The notes under the pieces were generated by a model that saw only the letters and a list, made by a program, of their open reading frames with translations, searched no databases and was not told the origin of the DNA. A stretch of 58,729 nt of DNA from positions 1 through 58,729 of the forward strand of contig JYJN01000105.1 in assembly GCA_003263845.1 (NCBI GenBank). The letters run 5' to 3'. Source of the stretch: Vibrio aestivus. GTDB lineage: Bacteria > Pseudomonadota > Gammaproteobacteria > Enterobacterales > Vibrionaceae. Positions 42,168 through 52,721 of the stretch are shown one piece after another (the stretch's first letter is position 1; every line of letters starts with the position of its first letter). Both the position numbers and the translations under genes were made by a program.

Positions 42168-43979
42168 TTACTTTGCCTGATGATTTTCTGTGTACATTTC
42201 TTCGATTTCGTCGTGATACTTATCGTTAATCACTTTTCGGCGCAATTTTTGTGTCGGTGTTAACTCACCATCATCCATAGAGAAAGCTTTAGGCAGAAGC
42301 TTAAAGCGTTTCACTTGCTCAAACTTCGCCAGTTCGTTCTGAAGCCCATTGACGCGCTTCTCGAACATCTCAACAATATCGTTGTTTTTGATCAGCTCAA
42401 GGCGGTCGTGGTACTTGATATTGAGCTCTTTCGCATACTCTTCCAGTGTATCAAAGCAAGGCACGATTAACGCGGATACAAATTTACGAGTATCTGCAAT
42501 AACCGCAATCTGCTCGATATAGTGATCTTTACCGATTGTGCCTTCAATCATCTGCGGTGCAATGTACTTACCGCCCGATGTTTTCATTAGCTCTTTGATG
42601 CGATCAGTGATGAACACGTTTCCGTTCTCATCAATATGACCCGCATCGCCTGTTTTCAGGAAGCCATGTTCATCAAACGTTTTTGCTGTCTCTTCTGGTA
42701 GCTTGTAGTAACCACGCATCACCATAGGGCCACGAACTAAAATCTCGTTGTTCTCACCGATTTTAACTTGAGCACCCGGCATAGACATGCCAATCGAGTC
42801 AGGGTTGAAACATTTATCATCCCAACAAGAGACCGTTGCCGTGGTTTCCGTCATGCCATAACCCAGCTTGACGTTAATACCTAACGCATGGAAGAAGCGG
42901 CCAATGGTTTCATCTAACTTAGCGCCACCACATGGCATGAAATTAATACGACCACCGAGCAGTGCACGTAACTTAGAAAGCACAAGCTTATCTGCTAGCG
43001 CATGAGATTTCTTTAACATCAACGATGGTGTACGGCCTTCTTGATGACATACCGCCATCTTGGCGCCCATGTTCACCGCCCAAGTAAACAGCACTTTACG
43101 AATGAATGGCGCTTTAGACACTTTCTCGTGAATCGCTGAGAAGATCTTCTCGTAGAAACGCGGAACCGCACACATAACAGTAGGACGAACATCTCCTAGC
43201 GCGTCACGTACTTGCATGGTGTCTTGTAGGTAACAGTTGGTTGCGCCCTTATAAAGAACATAGAAGGTCCATGCGCGTTCGAACACATGTGACAGCGGTA
43301 AGAATGCCAGAGATACATCGTCTTGGCTTAGGCTTAATCTTTCATCATGGCCTTTTAGCTGCGCACCGATGTTGGCGTAGTCCAACATGACGCCTTTTGG
43401 TTGGCCTGTCGTGCCAGAGGTGTAAATCAAGGTAAGAAGATCATCAAGATTTGCAGCGTCTAGGCGAGTATCAAACTCCACCTGCTGCTCAGAGCCACCT
43501 AGAGCAATAAACTGTTTCCAGCTCATCGCAAAAGTATGATCGCCAAGATCCACGTCATCAGACATTGCCACAACAAGTTCTAGCTGCTCACACTCATCAA
43601 AGAGCGAAACCGCAGCATCAAACTGCTCTTGCTCCCCCACAAACAACACGCGAACGTCGGCGTTTTGAATCACGTACGACGATTGAGACGCCGTGTTGGT
43701 TGGGTAAATAGGGACAGTGACACAGCGAGTTTGCAGCGCGGCAAAGTCAGCCATGGTCCATTGCGGCATGTTGTTGGAATAGATACCAACTTTATCTTGT
43801 ACTCTCAATCCTTGAGCCAATAGTGCAAAAGACAATGCGTCCACTTGCTCTCCAAACTGCTTCCAGCTGATGCCTTCCCATTTGGCACCCACTTTATGCT
43901 TAAGTGCAATGCGGTCAGCACCTTGAGCAATTTGGTCACGAATTCGTTTTACGATATGAAAATCTAAATTGGCCATCAC
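42168..43979 (-). CDS. AMP-dependent long-chain fatty acid-CoA ligase
   Basis: Activates fatty acids to acyl-CoA through an acyl-adenylate. 603 aa, of the long (FAA1/FadD15) type rather than E. coli FadD. P-loop-like [18 protein letters not shown] near 187, [14 protein letters not shown] near 362, the TGD motif [16 protein letters not shown] near 435, and [17 protein letters not shown] with the catalytic Lys region. V. cholerae has a gene of this kind at the same place beside leuO. Start ATG at 43979 (a second ATG follows at once). A perfect palindrome lies 12 bp upstream. Confidence 0.93.
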   Translation of the reverse strand: MMANLDFHIVKRIRDQIAQGADRIALKHKVGAKWEGISWKQFGEQVDALSFALLAQGLRVQDKVGIYSNNMPQWTMADFAALQTRCVTVPIYPTNTASQSSYVIQNADVRVLFVGEQEQFDAAVSLFDECEQLELVVAMSDDVDLGDHTFAMSWKQFIALGGSEQQVEFDTRLDAANLDDLLTLIYTSGTTGQPKGVMLDYANIGAQLKGHDERLSLSQDDVSLAFLPLSHVFERAWTFYVLYKGATNCYLQDTMQVRDALGDVRPTVMCAVPRFYEKIFSAIHEKVSKAPFIRKVLFTWAVNMGAKMAVCHQEGRTPSLMLKKSHALADKLVLSKLRALLGGRINFMPCGGAKLDETIGRFFHALGINVKLGYGMTETTATVSCWDDKCFNPDSIGMSMPGAQVKIGENNEILVRGPMVMRGYYKLPEETAKTFDEHGFLKTGDAGHIDENGNVFITDRIKELMKTSGGKYIAPQMIEGTIGKDHYIEQIAVIADTRKFVSALIVPCFDTLEEYAKELNIKYHDRLELIKNNDIVEMFEKRVNGLQNELAKFEQVKRFKLLPKAFSMDDGELTPTQKLRRKVINDKYHDEIEEMYTENHQAK

Positions 43980-43991
43980 TTCTTACCTTTG

Positions 43992-44007
43992 GCTTACACA
44001 TGTAAGC
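43992..44007. promoter_or_regulatory. Perfect palindrome just upstream of the acyl-CoA ligase gene
   Basis: GCTTACA-CA-TGTAAGC, a 7+2+7 inverted repeat 12 bp before the start codon. It looks like an operator for a dimeric repressor. It does not fit the FadR consensus. Confidence 0.45.
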
Positions 44008-44095
44008 TATTTTGAGCGCACAAGTGTACATTTAGGGCCGAAAAAGGCAACTGACGAACATCAAAGTTATCAACAAATCTGTCAATTTTGGCCAT

Positions 44096-44132
44096 AAAAA
44101 AACCTTGCTCAGGGCTTATCCGAGCAAGGTTT
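44096..44132 (-). terminator. Intrinsic terminator behind leuO
   Basis: Minus strand AAACCTTGCTC, loop, GAGCAAGGTTT and a run of Ts. Confidence 0.88.
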
Positions 44133-44158
44133 CTTGTTACTAAATATGTCTGCTTAAT

Positions 44159-45112
44159 TCAGGCAACAACTTCGCCGCAGATCATCATCAACTGGTCGCG
44201 TAGCCAGATGTGACCTTTGTCTTTTTCGCTCGACTCGTGCCAGCTTAGGTAGCCGCTGATGTTTGAATTAGCGAATGGGAACTCAATCACTTGCAGTTCA
44301 TCTTTGTTGGCTGCGTTTTCAACCATCCAGCGAGGCGCAATAGTCACAAGCTCAGATTGACCCACAACGTACAGTACGTTACTTAGGCTTGTACCTTCAT
44401 AGTAAGCTTGAACATCTAGCTCACGGTAAGCTTGCTCAGAAAAACTACGCTGACCGTGAATCTTAGAAAGCTTAGCGTGGCGCTCTAGTTCAAGATCAGA
44501 AGCCGTTACGCTGCCTTGGATGCGAGAGTGAGATTTCGCCGCAACAACAACAAGCTCATCTTGGAAGATCTCAGTGCTTGAGAAACCTTGCTCATCAAAA
44601 CGTGCGTAGTCGATAACAAAGTCGATCTCTTGATAGCGCATGCGCTCAGCAAGACGACGATCGAACTCAGCGTCCAAATGAAGCTGTACGTTTGGCGCTT
44701 GCTCATGAACAGTAGACATGATCTTAGGTGCGAAACGCATATCGCATGGGCTGCAGATCGCTAGCTTAAACAAGCGAGTTGAAGTCTCAGGTGAGAAGAT
44801 TGAGCTTGGCAGTTCATTGCGGATAAGTTGTAGCGCTTGACGTACAGGGCCGAACAGTTGGCGAGCACGTTGAGTAGGCTGAATACCACGACCTTGACGC
44901 ATGAACAGTTCGTCGTTAAACATAACCTTAAGACGTGCAACCGCGTTACTTACTGCCGGCTGTGACATGCCAAGGTTATGAGCAGCACGAGTAATGTTCT
45001 GCTCTTGCATAACGGCGTCAAACACGGTCAATAGGTTTAGGTCTACACCACGTAATGTGCTCTCCATGCGGTAACTTGCAATCGCGCTCATTGCGTCTTT
45101 TTTATCGATCAT
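44159..45112 (-). CDS. leuO: LysR-family regulator LeuO
   Basis: Pleiotropic regulator; in V. cholerae LeuO affects ToxR-dependent genes, acid and bile responses. Start chosen at MIDKKDAMSAIASYRMESTL (45112). Helix-turn-helix at about residues 40-60 (NITRAAHNLGMSQPAVSNAV), then the LysR substrate-binding domain from about 110. 317 aa. Located near the leu operon as the name implies, though here efflux and glycosyltransferase genes come between. The gap 45113-45400 upstream is AT-rich and holds no ORF. Confidence 0.95.
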   Translation of the reverse strand: MIDKKDAMSAIASYRMESTLRGVDLNLLTVFDAVMQEQNITRAAHNLGMSQPAVSNAVARLKVMFNDELFMRQGRGIQPTQRARQLFGPVRQALQLIRNELPSSIFSPETSTRLFKLAICSPCDMRFAPKIMSTVHEQAPNVQLHLDAEFDRRLAERMRYQEIDFVIDYARFDEQGFSSTEIFQDELVVVAAKSHSRIQGSVTASDLELERHAKLSKIHGQRSFSEQAYRELDVQAYYEGTSLSNVLYVVGQSELVTIAPRWMVENAANKDELQVIEFPFANSNISGYLSWHESSEKDKGHIWLRDQLMMICGEVVA

Positions 45113-45400
45113 TGCTTGGCCTCTTCGGTCGTCAATCGCTACTACTAGCAAAAATATTTTTTAAAGGGAGGATACGTAATAGAACAGCGTATTTTATATA
45201 TTTGTCATCCGGATGATTGCCGGACGACTATTACTATTCACAAATCAATTAACGAACACCAAGAAGATTGATATTTAATCAGTATTTTTTACTTAGCCAG
45301 TCCACTTTACCCTTTTGAATCATATACCTAGATCATTTATAAAAAACTCTAAATTAGAACTTTTTTACCCCTTTTAGATCATACTCGTGTCGCAAAAATA
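45113..45400. other. AT-rich leuO promoter region
   Basis: No gene seen. The stretch contains several A/T runs (for example TTTATAAAAAACTC near 45338), the type of DNA bound by H-NS, which represses leuO in relatives. No single operator could be picked out. Confidence 0.45.
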
Positions 45401-45434
45401 AGAAAAAGCCGCCCAGCTGGTGCATTGAGCGGCT
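45401..45434 (-). terminator. Intrinsic terminator behind the glycosyltransferase gene
   Basis: Minus strand AGCCGC, 16-base loop, GCGGCT, then TTTTCTT. Confidence 0.75.
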
Positions 45435-45476
45435 GAATAGCAAGCCAAACCAATATAATGACGACGTCAATATTAG

Positions 45477-46522
45477 TTAAACGTTTGCGGTATAACTTGG
45501 GAAATCGACACGATTCCATAGATCAAACGGCAACTTTTTCTGGCTCTCCCAACTGCGTTGGCATATCCATTCTGATATAGAATGTGCGACATTAGGGTAA
45601 TGCACATGCTCTGCTGGTTGCTCATCAAGCCAATCTCTCAATGCTGCCGCATCTAAGAAATCCATCCCCTGAGCGAGCCCTAATGTTTCTAAGGTTGCAA
45701 CATTAGTCAACTGCTCAAATTGACCTTTTAGCGGCTTCAATAGTAACTTCTTACCCAGAGACAGAGCTTCGGAAGGTAACTCAAACCCCCCATTTGCAAT
45801 TACCCCACTACACGCATGTAGCTGCTTTTTGAAACTGTCATAGCACAGTGTCGGTGCTCAACATTCCCTCTTACCGCCACTTCGCTGTTATCGGGGTGGT
45901 AGCTAACGAACTTTTGCTGATTGAACCTTAGCAGCAAAGCTTCCACATCTTGATTGTCTTCAAATGGAAGATAGACAAGTACAGACTCATCATTGGTCGA
46001 TGGGTCATTAGATAAATCGATAATGGGTGGCAAGATTGGCTGATTGAAGTGATGCCAGTGAAGTCCAATGGTATGAGTAGCAGGAGCTAAGTTCTTAATG
46101 ACCTTTCTATCTAGCCAACTAACGCCTTTGGTTGGTACATCATAAAGAAAGGCATTCTGATGGCTAATGCCTATACAGGTTTTGTTTTGCAGTTTGGCAG
46201 CCCAAGCCGAAATTGGCTCAAAATCGGTGATCACCAAATCGTAATTAGAGAGGTCAAGCTGCTTAATATCCTTGCGCAGCTGGCCTATATCCATTTGTAT
46301 CAATGTTTTTAGATAACTGACTTTCCCACGACAGGTCGCAAAACTTAAGCCACGTTTAACTTGGTAATGGCCAAAGCTCTCCATGGAAAAGTAGCCGTCT
46401 CGCTCTCTACCAGAGAATAAGAAATCAACCTCTAACCCTCGCTCCTTTAAAGCTCGACCGAGCACTCGAGAGCGAGCAATATGCCCATTTCCTGTGCCTT
46501 GCACACCATATAAAATTTTCAT
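45477..46522 (-). CDS. Glycosyltransferase, MJ1255/VC2487 family, frameshifted in this sequence
   Basis: GT-B-fold glycosyltransferase of unknown acceptor. N-terminus MKILYGVQGTGNGHIARSRV with the glycine-rich loop typical of UDP-sugar transferases (MurG-like), then LVITDFEPISAWAAKL. The frame stops after SYM. Adding a C at 45815 gives MACSGVIANGGFELPSEALS, the family's acceptor-end motif, running on to YTANV at 45477. Repaired length about 348 aa. Its start overlaps the PAP2 phosphatase stop by 4 bp, so both act in one pathway, perhaps on an undecaprenyl-linked or lipid substrate (inference). Confidence 0.9.
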
Positions 46523-47064
46523 ACCAACGCCTTAACAAACTGAATAGAGGCATAGCCTGTTGAGAAACCAAGTAACGCACCAATCAGAACATCACTTAAG
46601 AAATGGACACCGAGTAGAATTCGGGAGAGGCCAATCAGTGATGCCCAGATTAATGTGAACATCAATAGATCGGGGTAGTAGTATGAAATGACCGTCATCA
46701 TCAAGAATGCCGCCGCAGTGTGTCCTGAAGGCAGGCTGTAACGATCAGAAGGCGTTATGTGTGAGATGAAAAACTGGCAGAGTTCACTTGGCCTTCTACG
46801 ACGAAAGCTATTCTTGACCACCCAATAAATAGGCAACTCAATGGCAAACGCAAGAAGACCACTAAGAAGTAGCAACTTACCGATATCCCCACCTTTCAAA
46901 TAGCACAAGAAACCAATCAATAGGTAAGTGAGCCCATCACCCGTTTGAGAGACAGTTTTACTGACCCTGGCGACTTGACGATTAAACTTATGCTGTAAAC
47001 AAAATTGAGAGAAGGCAAAGTCTAACTTCACGATAGATTCAACAGAACGCATCCTACACTCCAA
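46519..47064 (-). CDS. PAP2-family membrane phosphatase
   Basis: Lipid or undecaprenyl-pyrophosphate phosphatase-like membrane protein of 181 aa. The three PAP2 motifs are KNSFRRRRPSEL (near 85), PSGHTAAAF (near 112) and SRILLGVHFLSDVLIG (near 148) with the catalytic His residues. About five membrane helices. Co-translated with the glycosyltransferase. Confidence 0.9.
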   Translation of the reverse strand: MECRMRSVESIVKLDFAFSQFCLQHKFNRQVARVSKTVSQTGDGLTYLLIGFLCYLKGGDIGKLLLLSGLLAFAIELPIYWVVKNSFRRRRPSELCQFFISHITPSDRYSLPSGHTAAAFLMMTVISYYYPDLLMFTLIWASLIGLSRILLGVHFLSDVLIGALLGFSTGYASIQFVKALV

Positions 47065-47133
47065 CTACCTTGGGTATCTCTTATCAAAGTAGTAGGTGTG
47101 CATGACAGAATCGTGAAGTTAAATTGGCGGTAT

Positions 47134-47165
47134 GATGAAAAATAGAAAGGCCCAACAGGGCCTTT
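47134..47165 (-). terminator. Intrinsic terminator of the RND efflux operon
   Basis: Minus strand AAAGGCCC, four-base loop, GGGCCTTT, then CTATTTTTC; 22 bp behind the pump gene. Confidence 0.85.
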
Positions 47166-47186
47166 AAAATATAAGTTGTGTTTCAG

Positions 47187-50100
47187 CTAGATAGCTTCAT
47201 GCTTTTTCACTAAACCAAAGTCTGCCAATACAGAATAAGCCGCCGGAATCATGAAAAGCACCAGCAACGTTGAAGCGAAAATACCAAACACAATCGATAT
47301 CACTAATGGCTGAATTACCTGAGCCTGCAAGCTGGTTTCAGTGAGCAGAGGCAAAAGGCCGGCCGCAGTCGTCATCGAAGTAATGAACACCGCTCTAAAT
47401 CGCTCGCGGCTCGCTTTGACCACAGAATCATGAACCGAATCCCTTCATCTACATGATGCCTTATGTATTGCACCAACAGAATAGAGTCATTCACCACAAT
47501 GCCCGCCAAGGAGACAAACCCCATTAGACTCGGCATACTCAGCGAGTGCCCAAGCAGGATATGCCCCCACACGACACCAATGAACGCTAACGGGATCGCT
47601 AGCATAACGACCAGTGGTTCTAAATAGCTGCGGAATTGGTAGCTCAATATGGCAAACACGCCAAACAAGCCGAGTAAGAACCCTTTCCCCATAGAGGCGC
47701 CAGTCTTGGCTGCATCTTTGGCTTCACCTTCAAAGTCGAATCTCAAACCAGGGTACTTGCTTGCTAGTTTAGGCGCTTCTTCTCGCTGAAACTGAGAAAT
47801 AACCGCCGACGAGCTCACTTTGCTGTTATCGGTATCTCCAAAAACACTAACGGTTCTTAAACCATCAACACGTTGAATACGAACATAATTTCGCTGGAAG
47901 TCTAAGGTCGCGAGTGTTGCCAATGGAATTTGACTACCGTCGCTCAGAATAATTGGGAAGTTCGCCAATTGCCCTAAGTCACCCGCTTGCTCTTTATTCA
48001 AACGCACTTCTATAGAGATATTCTCGACACCAACTTGAATCTCATCCGCCGTTTGCCCGAAAAACGCAGCGCGCAATTGAGCCGCAATGACTTGCCCATT
48101 CACACCATAGCTTTCCGCACCAGGACGTAACTTAACCAACACTTCCTCTTTACCCATTCGCATGTCATCAAGAATGCCATGTACACCATCAAACTGATTT
48201 AAGTAGCTTTGAATGTCTATTGACGCTGCTTTCAGCTCGTCCAAATCATCGTGTTTAATTCGAATCTCAATCGCACGTCCACCGGGCCCCATGGTGGGCT
48301 GCTTGTATACAAGAGAAATAGGATCGGCAAGCTCACCTACATCGTCGCGCCACGCCGCAATGAAATCATCAATTAAGGTATTGCGTGATTCTGCCCCTAA
48401 TAGATCTAAGCGAACCGTCGCTATATGTGGCCCAGATTCATTGGCATCGGCATTCACATTGAACTGGCTGGTAATATGCTTCACTAACGGCACGCCATTT
48501 TCGACTTCTTGTGTCCACTTTTCATCGAGACGTTGCGCCGACTCCACTAACCTATCAACCACGCGCTCTGTCTGAGACAGTGACGACCCCGGCGGCAAAA
48601 TCACGCGAACTTCTGCAATGTCACCGTCAAGTTCGGGAAATGGCTGAAATTTTAGTACTCCACCTGCAATCATAGCGACCGAAATGAGCAGCAGCGCAAT
48701 CACACTGCCCAAGAAAGCGTATCGGTAAGTGACAACCTTCTCTACGCTCGCCACTAACGTGGTATTACGAAAGTGCTCAAACCTATCAAGTAGTACTTTT
48801 TTGAATCGCAGCGGCTCACGCTCTTTCGACTGCTTATGTAGAGAGTGGGAAAGGTGATTAGGAAGAATCAAAAACGCTTCTACCAGACTGATGGTTAATA
48901 CCAGAATCAAGACTTGTGGCACCGCTTTTAATACTGCGCCCATTTCGCCGTCTAAGAACAGCAAGCTACCAAAAATACACACAGTTGTGAGAAAGGAGGA
49001 CAATACGCCGGGCAATACCTTTTTAACCCCATTCACCACCGCATCATCAACCTTCTGCCCCCTCTCTAAATGGGCAGCAATCGATTCGGCGATCACTATG
49101 GCGTCATCCATCATGATACCAATCGCCATGAGTAGACCCACCAGCGACATAATGTTGATTGAAAGGCCGAGGTTGGCCATCAAGAATAGACCGCCTAAAA
49201 AGGCAACGGGTAAGCCTGCCGCAACCCAGAAAGAGTAGCGCAAGCTAAAGAATAACCACATGGTCGCAAACACGAGAACGATCCCTTGCCAGCCATTGCG
49301 CACCATCATGGTCAAACGATCCCAAAGTACCGATGAGAGATCGTTGGTCATTTCAAGAGTAACACCATCTGGCGCGATCAACCTTTGATCATCAACGAAC
49401 TGTTCTACTCGCTCTTTAATCCTTAATGCATCGTCTTCTTTATTCTTACTCACTTTGAGCAGTGCCGAAGGGTGTCCATCAAACAAAACTTTTTGTTCAT
49501 CAAGCTCAAAACGATCGGTAATGGTAGCAATGTCTTTGAGGCGAATTACCGCACCATTGGGGGATGAGCCCACAACCAAAGATTCAAGCTCATAGGGAGT
49601 AATGCGTCGTTCATCAAATCGAATCAGAAAGTGTTTATCCGGCGTTTCTACATTGCCACTTGGCAATTTAATGTTCTGATTGCCTATTTGATTGGCAATA
49701 TCGTTAATGCTAACACCTAACTGGCGCATTGCTTGAATATCAACTTCAACCCGAAATTGATGATCGGAAAACCCACTGACTTCAACTAAAGAAACATCAT
49801 AATCCAGCTTAAGGGTACGCTTTAGTTGTTCGGCATAGGCTTTGAGTTCAGGCCAAGTAGTATCAGCCATGATGGCGACGTCAACAACCGGCTCATTCCA
49901 GTCCATCTCTTGAACAACGGGGGATTCGATTTCAGCAGGAAAGTCGTTGATCGAATTGATCTGTGTTTGAACATCCACCAGCATTCGGCCGATGTCAGCC
50001 TTCTCATTGAGCTTTAGGATCAATCGAGCTGATCCTTCTATCGCCTCACAGCGCACCTCTTCGATGTTCGATAGGCCATCTACCGCATCTTCCATTCGTA

Positions 50101-50287
50101 CACACAAACTCTCTTCTACTTCAGAAGGCGATGCGCCAGGGTAAACAATGCCCGCCATAATGTAGGGAGGATCAAACTCTGGGAATGTCTCGCGTTTAAT
50201 GCCAGAAAGTGAAGACAAACCCAAAATCAGCAGCGCTAACATTAGCAAGTTCGCTGCGGTTGGGTGCCTTGCAAAGAAACGAATCAT
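47187..50287 (-). CDS. RND efflux pump inner-membrane transporter, frameshifted in this sequence
   Basis: Proton-driven multidrug or lipid exporter of the AcrB/HAE-1 superfamily. N-terminal helix after MIRFFARHPTAANLLMLALL, porter domains, and the proton-relay helix around GLLMAIGIMMDDAIVIAE with two Asp residues, near 400. The frame breaks at 47432: adding one C gives EGIRFHDSVVKASRERFRAV and runs through a last set of helices to KKHEAI. Repaired length about 1033 aa, full for the family. Start overlaps the adaptor stop by 4 bp. No outer-membrane channel is encoded beside it, so it presumably uses a shared TolC. Substrate unknown. Confidence 0.94.
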
Positions 50288-51619
50288 AATGATGCCTCCT
50301 GTGTACCATCAGTCACTTCTTCGCTAGACCCCTCTTCTCTTAACAACATACCGTCTATGGCTGGCAGAAGATCATTAAGAATGAGCTTTTGTCCTTGCTC
50401 TAAATCACCATCAATCACAACGAGGTTATCCCTACGATAAAGCACAGTAATAGGCACAATCGACAGTCGACTTTCTTCATTCAATAAGTAAATTTTGTCA
50501 CCGTGCACAGCGCGCTCTGGAACAACCCAGCTTGGATTAGCTTGCCCCTCTACTTCAGCGCTGACAAACATTCCATTCACTAAAGGTGGCGCAGTTTGAG
50601 GGCTGAGTGCTTTATAGCTTTGTTCAATCTCTAGAATCACACCCGCTGTTGCTTGCGCTTCATCTACGGTCTCACTGATGCGCGCCACTTCGGCAGGCCA
50701 ATCCGCTTTTAGACTGCCACTTTGCAAGTAAATACGCGCAGACACCTGAGACATATCTGGTTTTGGCAGGCCGTTTTCATCGCGGGTAAACGCACTCAAG
50801 CTAGAAGCTAAAGTCTGCATATCGTGAATCGATAGCTGAGCGTCCACTTCCATTACATCAATGCCATGAGCCACAACCATCTCTTGCTGCATGTTGACAA
50901 CTTGATCTTGCTCGATGTTCACTTCCGCTATACGCAGATCTTCTGGCAAGGTTACGATGGTTTTCTCAAGTGAACGCAGTGCCTCTTGGACTTTGGCAAG
51001 GTTCACTTTCACCATCGCCTCTGCCACGCGTTTTTTCGTCCGGCAAAAGCGCAAGCTGGTTTTGAATATCTTGAACGAGTTTCTTCTGAGTTAAAGCACT
51101 TCGCTGCTGCTGATCAACATCCGATTGTGAGGTTAAACCCTTCTTTCTAAGGTTTTGTTTACGGTCTAACTCTTTGTTGGCAATCTCTAACTGATTCTTT
51201 TCAATCGCTAAGGTCTGATTTAAATTCTGCTCTTGTTGTGACAATTTAGCTAAAGACGTTTGACTCGATTTCAAATCGGCCTGAGCTTGGGTCAACTTAA
51301 GCTCATAATCGAGCGGATCAATGCGTAAGATTTCCGTGCCCGCCACCAACACTTGGCCTTTTTCCAATCTAGGATGTCGGAAAACAACCTTACCCGTCAC
51401 TTCAGCTATCGCTTTCCATTCAACTTTTGGTGTCACTTTGCCAAACCCTATAGCTAATGGTGCCATCGCTCTGAGTTCTAGTGGAACTGTCTCGACAAGA
51501 CGCGCTCTATCACCAGCGGGCTTAACTGGTAGCTGAGGCTTGGCGTTAATAGCAATGATTAAAATAATTACCCCAACGGCAATAGCCGGAAAGAACAGGA
51601 GTTTACGATTCATTTTCAT
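50284..51619 (-). CDS. RND efflux periplasmic adaptor (membrane-fusion protein), frameshifted
   Basis: Bridges the pump to an outer-membrane channel. N-terminal membrane anchor (LLFFPAIAVGVIILIIAINA), lipoyl half-motif EVTGKVVFRHPRLEKGQVLV, then a long coiled-coil hairpin (QADLKSSQTSLAKLSQQEQN to LRSLEKTIVTLPEDL), and beta-barrel and membrane-proximal domains (SWVVPERAVHGDKIYL). The frame changes in the six-A run at 51031-51036; one A fewer gives LLPDEKRVAEAMVKVNL. Repaired length about 445 aa. Overlaps the TetR gene by 17 bp. Confidence 0.92.
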
Positions 51620-52291
51620 TTTGGCGTCCTTGCTGGGTTGCAGGTTCTTGCAACATGCCTGAGGTCATAAGTTTAATGTTGTGTTCAATTAATTGATTAA
51701 GAAAAGCTTCATTGATTTGAATATCGTGTTTGGCTAATAGCGATGAAGGTGCAATAAAGGGGAACACCATCAAACTAAGAAAAGAGAACTTGCAAAGCTT
51801 AGGTTCAAAGCCCGGTTTAAGCACACTATCCGCACTGATTCGACTGATTATGGCTTCTTGCATTGGCCGACTGACATCTTCTAACGCTTTCTCAACTAAC
51901 TGCCTTTGAGGTTGGCTCTCAGGCATGCTCATTACCTGGCCACTAGCCGAGGAAATTGCGGCGACTTACTCATCTCTTGGTAATATGTTCGCATCAAATC
52001 GACAAGGTTTTTATGCGTGACGTCTTTGAATAAACGCTGAACTTGCAGCTTCATCGGTGCAATGGTTTCACGCACCATGGTTTCAAACAGCCCTTCTTTG
52101 CTGCCAAAGTAATAACGTATCATCGCCACATTAACGCCCGCTTCCTGTGCAATCTTTCGAGTAGACACTTTCTCGTAGCTTTGAGAGATAAAAAGCCCAC
52201 GTGCAGCACTGACTAACAACTGCCGAGCATCGGTATGCTCCGTTGGCCGCCCTACTCTCCGCGATTCTTGCCCCATGTTAACCATACTCAT
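51603..52291 (-). CDS. TetR-family regulator of the efflux operon, frameshifted in this sequence
   Basis: Likely repressor of its own operon. N-terminal helix-turn-helix STRKIAQEAGVNVAMIRYYF at about residues 44-63, with GRPTEHTDARQLLVSAA before it. The frame stops at 51932; adding a C at 51935-51936 gives RLVARVMSMPESQPQRQLVE and continues to QNENES. Repaired length about 229 aa. It opens the operon regulator-adaptor-pump. Two 16-base operator-like sites lie upstream. The start could also be ATG 52276 (MGQESRRVG). Confidence 0.92.
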
Positions 52292-52301
52292 TTCAGCAAT
52301 A

Positions 52302-52317
52302 ATTAAACGATTGATTA
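52302..52317. promoter_or_regulatory. Operator-like site 1 upstream of the TetR gene
   Basis: TTAAACGATTGATTAA, 10 bp before the TetR start. 13 of 16 bases agree with site 2, including the whole right half TTGATTAA. Confidence 0.5.
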
Positions 52318-52365
52318 ATTATAGGACAGACTATTTTCTATCCACAGAACTTTTATTAATCACTA

Positions 52366-52381
52366 TTTAATCATTTGATTA
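52366..52381. promoter_or_regulatory. Operator-like site 2 upstream of the TetR gene
   Basis: TTAATCATTTGATTAA is a near-perfect inverted repeat (TTAATCA-TT-TGATTAA). A further TTAATCA half-site is at 52354. The spacing of 64 bp between the sites would frame a promoter for the efflux operon. Confidence 0.5.
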
Positions 52382-52447
52382 ATTTATTGTCGGACCGCAA
52401 GATTCCTGCCTAACTGATCCGATATGAATAAAAATACGACGAAAGGG

Positions 52448-52476
52448 TTGACCTCACAGGCTGAGTGCGGTACTAA
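52448..52476 (+). promoter_or_regulatory. Sigma-70 promoter of the leu operon
   Basis: TTGACC at 52448-52453, a 17-base spacer, TACTAA at 52471-52476. Both boxes are close to consensus with the best spacing. It lies about 54 bp before the leader-peptide start. Confidence 0.75.
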
Positions 52477-52529
52477 TTTGTTAACTTAATTTTGTGGATT
52501 ATTTAACGCCCTAAAAGGAACCGTTAACA

Positions 52530-52581
52530 ATGATGAACCGTTTTTTCTATCCTGCTGAGCCTCCTCCTTATCGTGACATAA
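52530..52581 (+). CDS. leuL: leu operon leader peptide, frameshifted in this sequence
   Basis: A short attenuation peptide. As written, the frame from ATG 52530 has no Leu codons. If the six-T run at 52541-52546 is five, it reads MMNRFSILLSLLLIVT and stops at 52581. That has five Leu codons in six (CTG CTG AGC CTC CTC CTT), just what leucine-starvation stalling needs. An AAGGA ribosome site lies at 52515. It is followed by an attenuator. Too short for ordinary gene calling. Confidence 0.75.
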
Positions 52582-52626
52582 TCGCGCGGGTTGGCTGTGG
52601 AAGAAAAATGAACCACATAAGAATTT

Positions 52627-52658
52627 AAAAAGCCCGCACCAAAATGCGGGCTTTTTTC
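52627..52658 (+). terminator. leu operon attenuator
   Basis: AGCCCGCA, six-base loop, TGCGGGCT, then a T-tract, 64 bp before leuA. An upstream CGCGCGGGTTGGC segment at 52583-52595 can pair with the GCCCGCACC arm, so an antiterminator is possible. The rest of the 430-bp TetR-leuA gap is accounted for by operator, promoter and leader. Confidence 0.85.
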
Positions 52659-52721
52659 ATATCTCTCTTTTGAAAAGAAACTGGAAGCAAACGATTAACA
52701 ATCGGTAAAAAGGAAGCAAAC

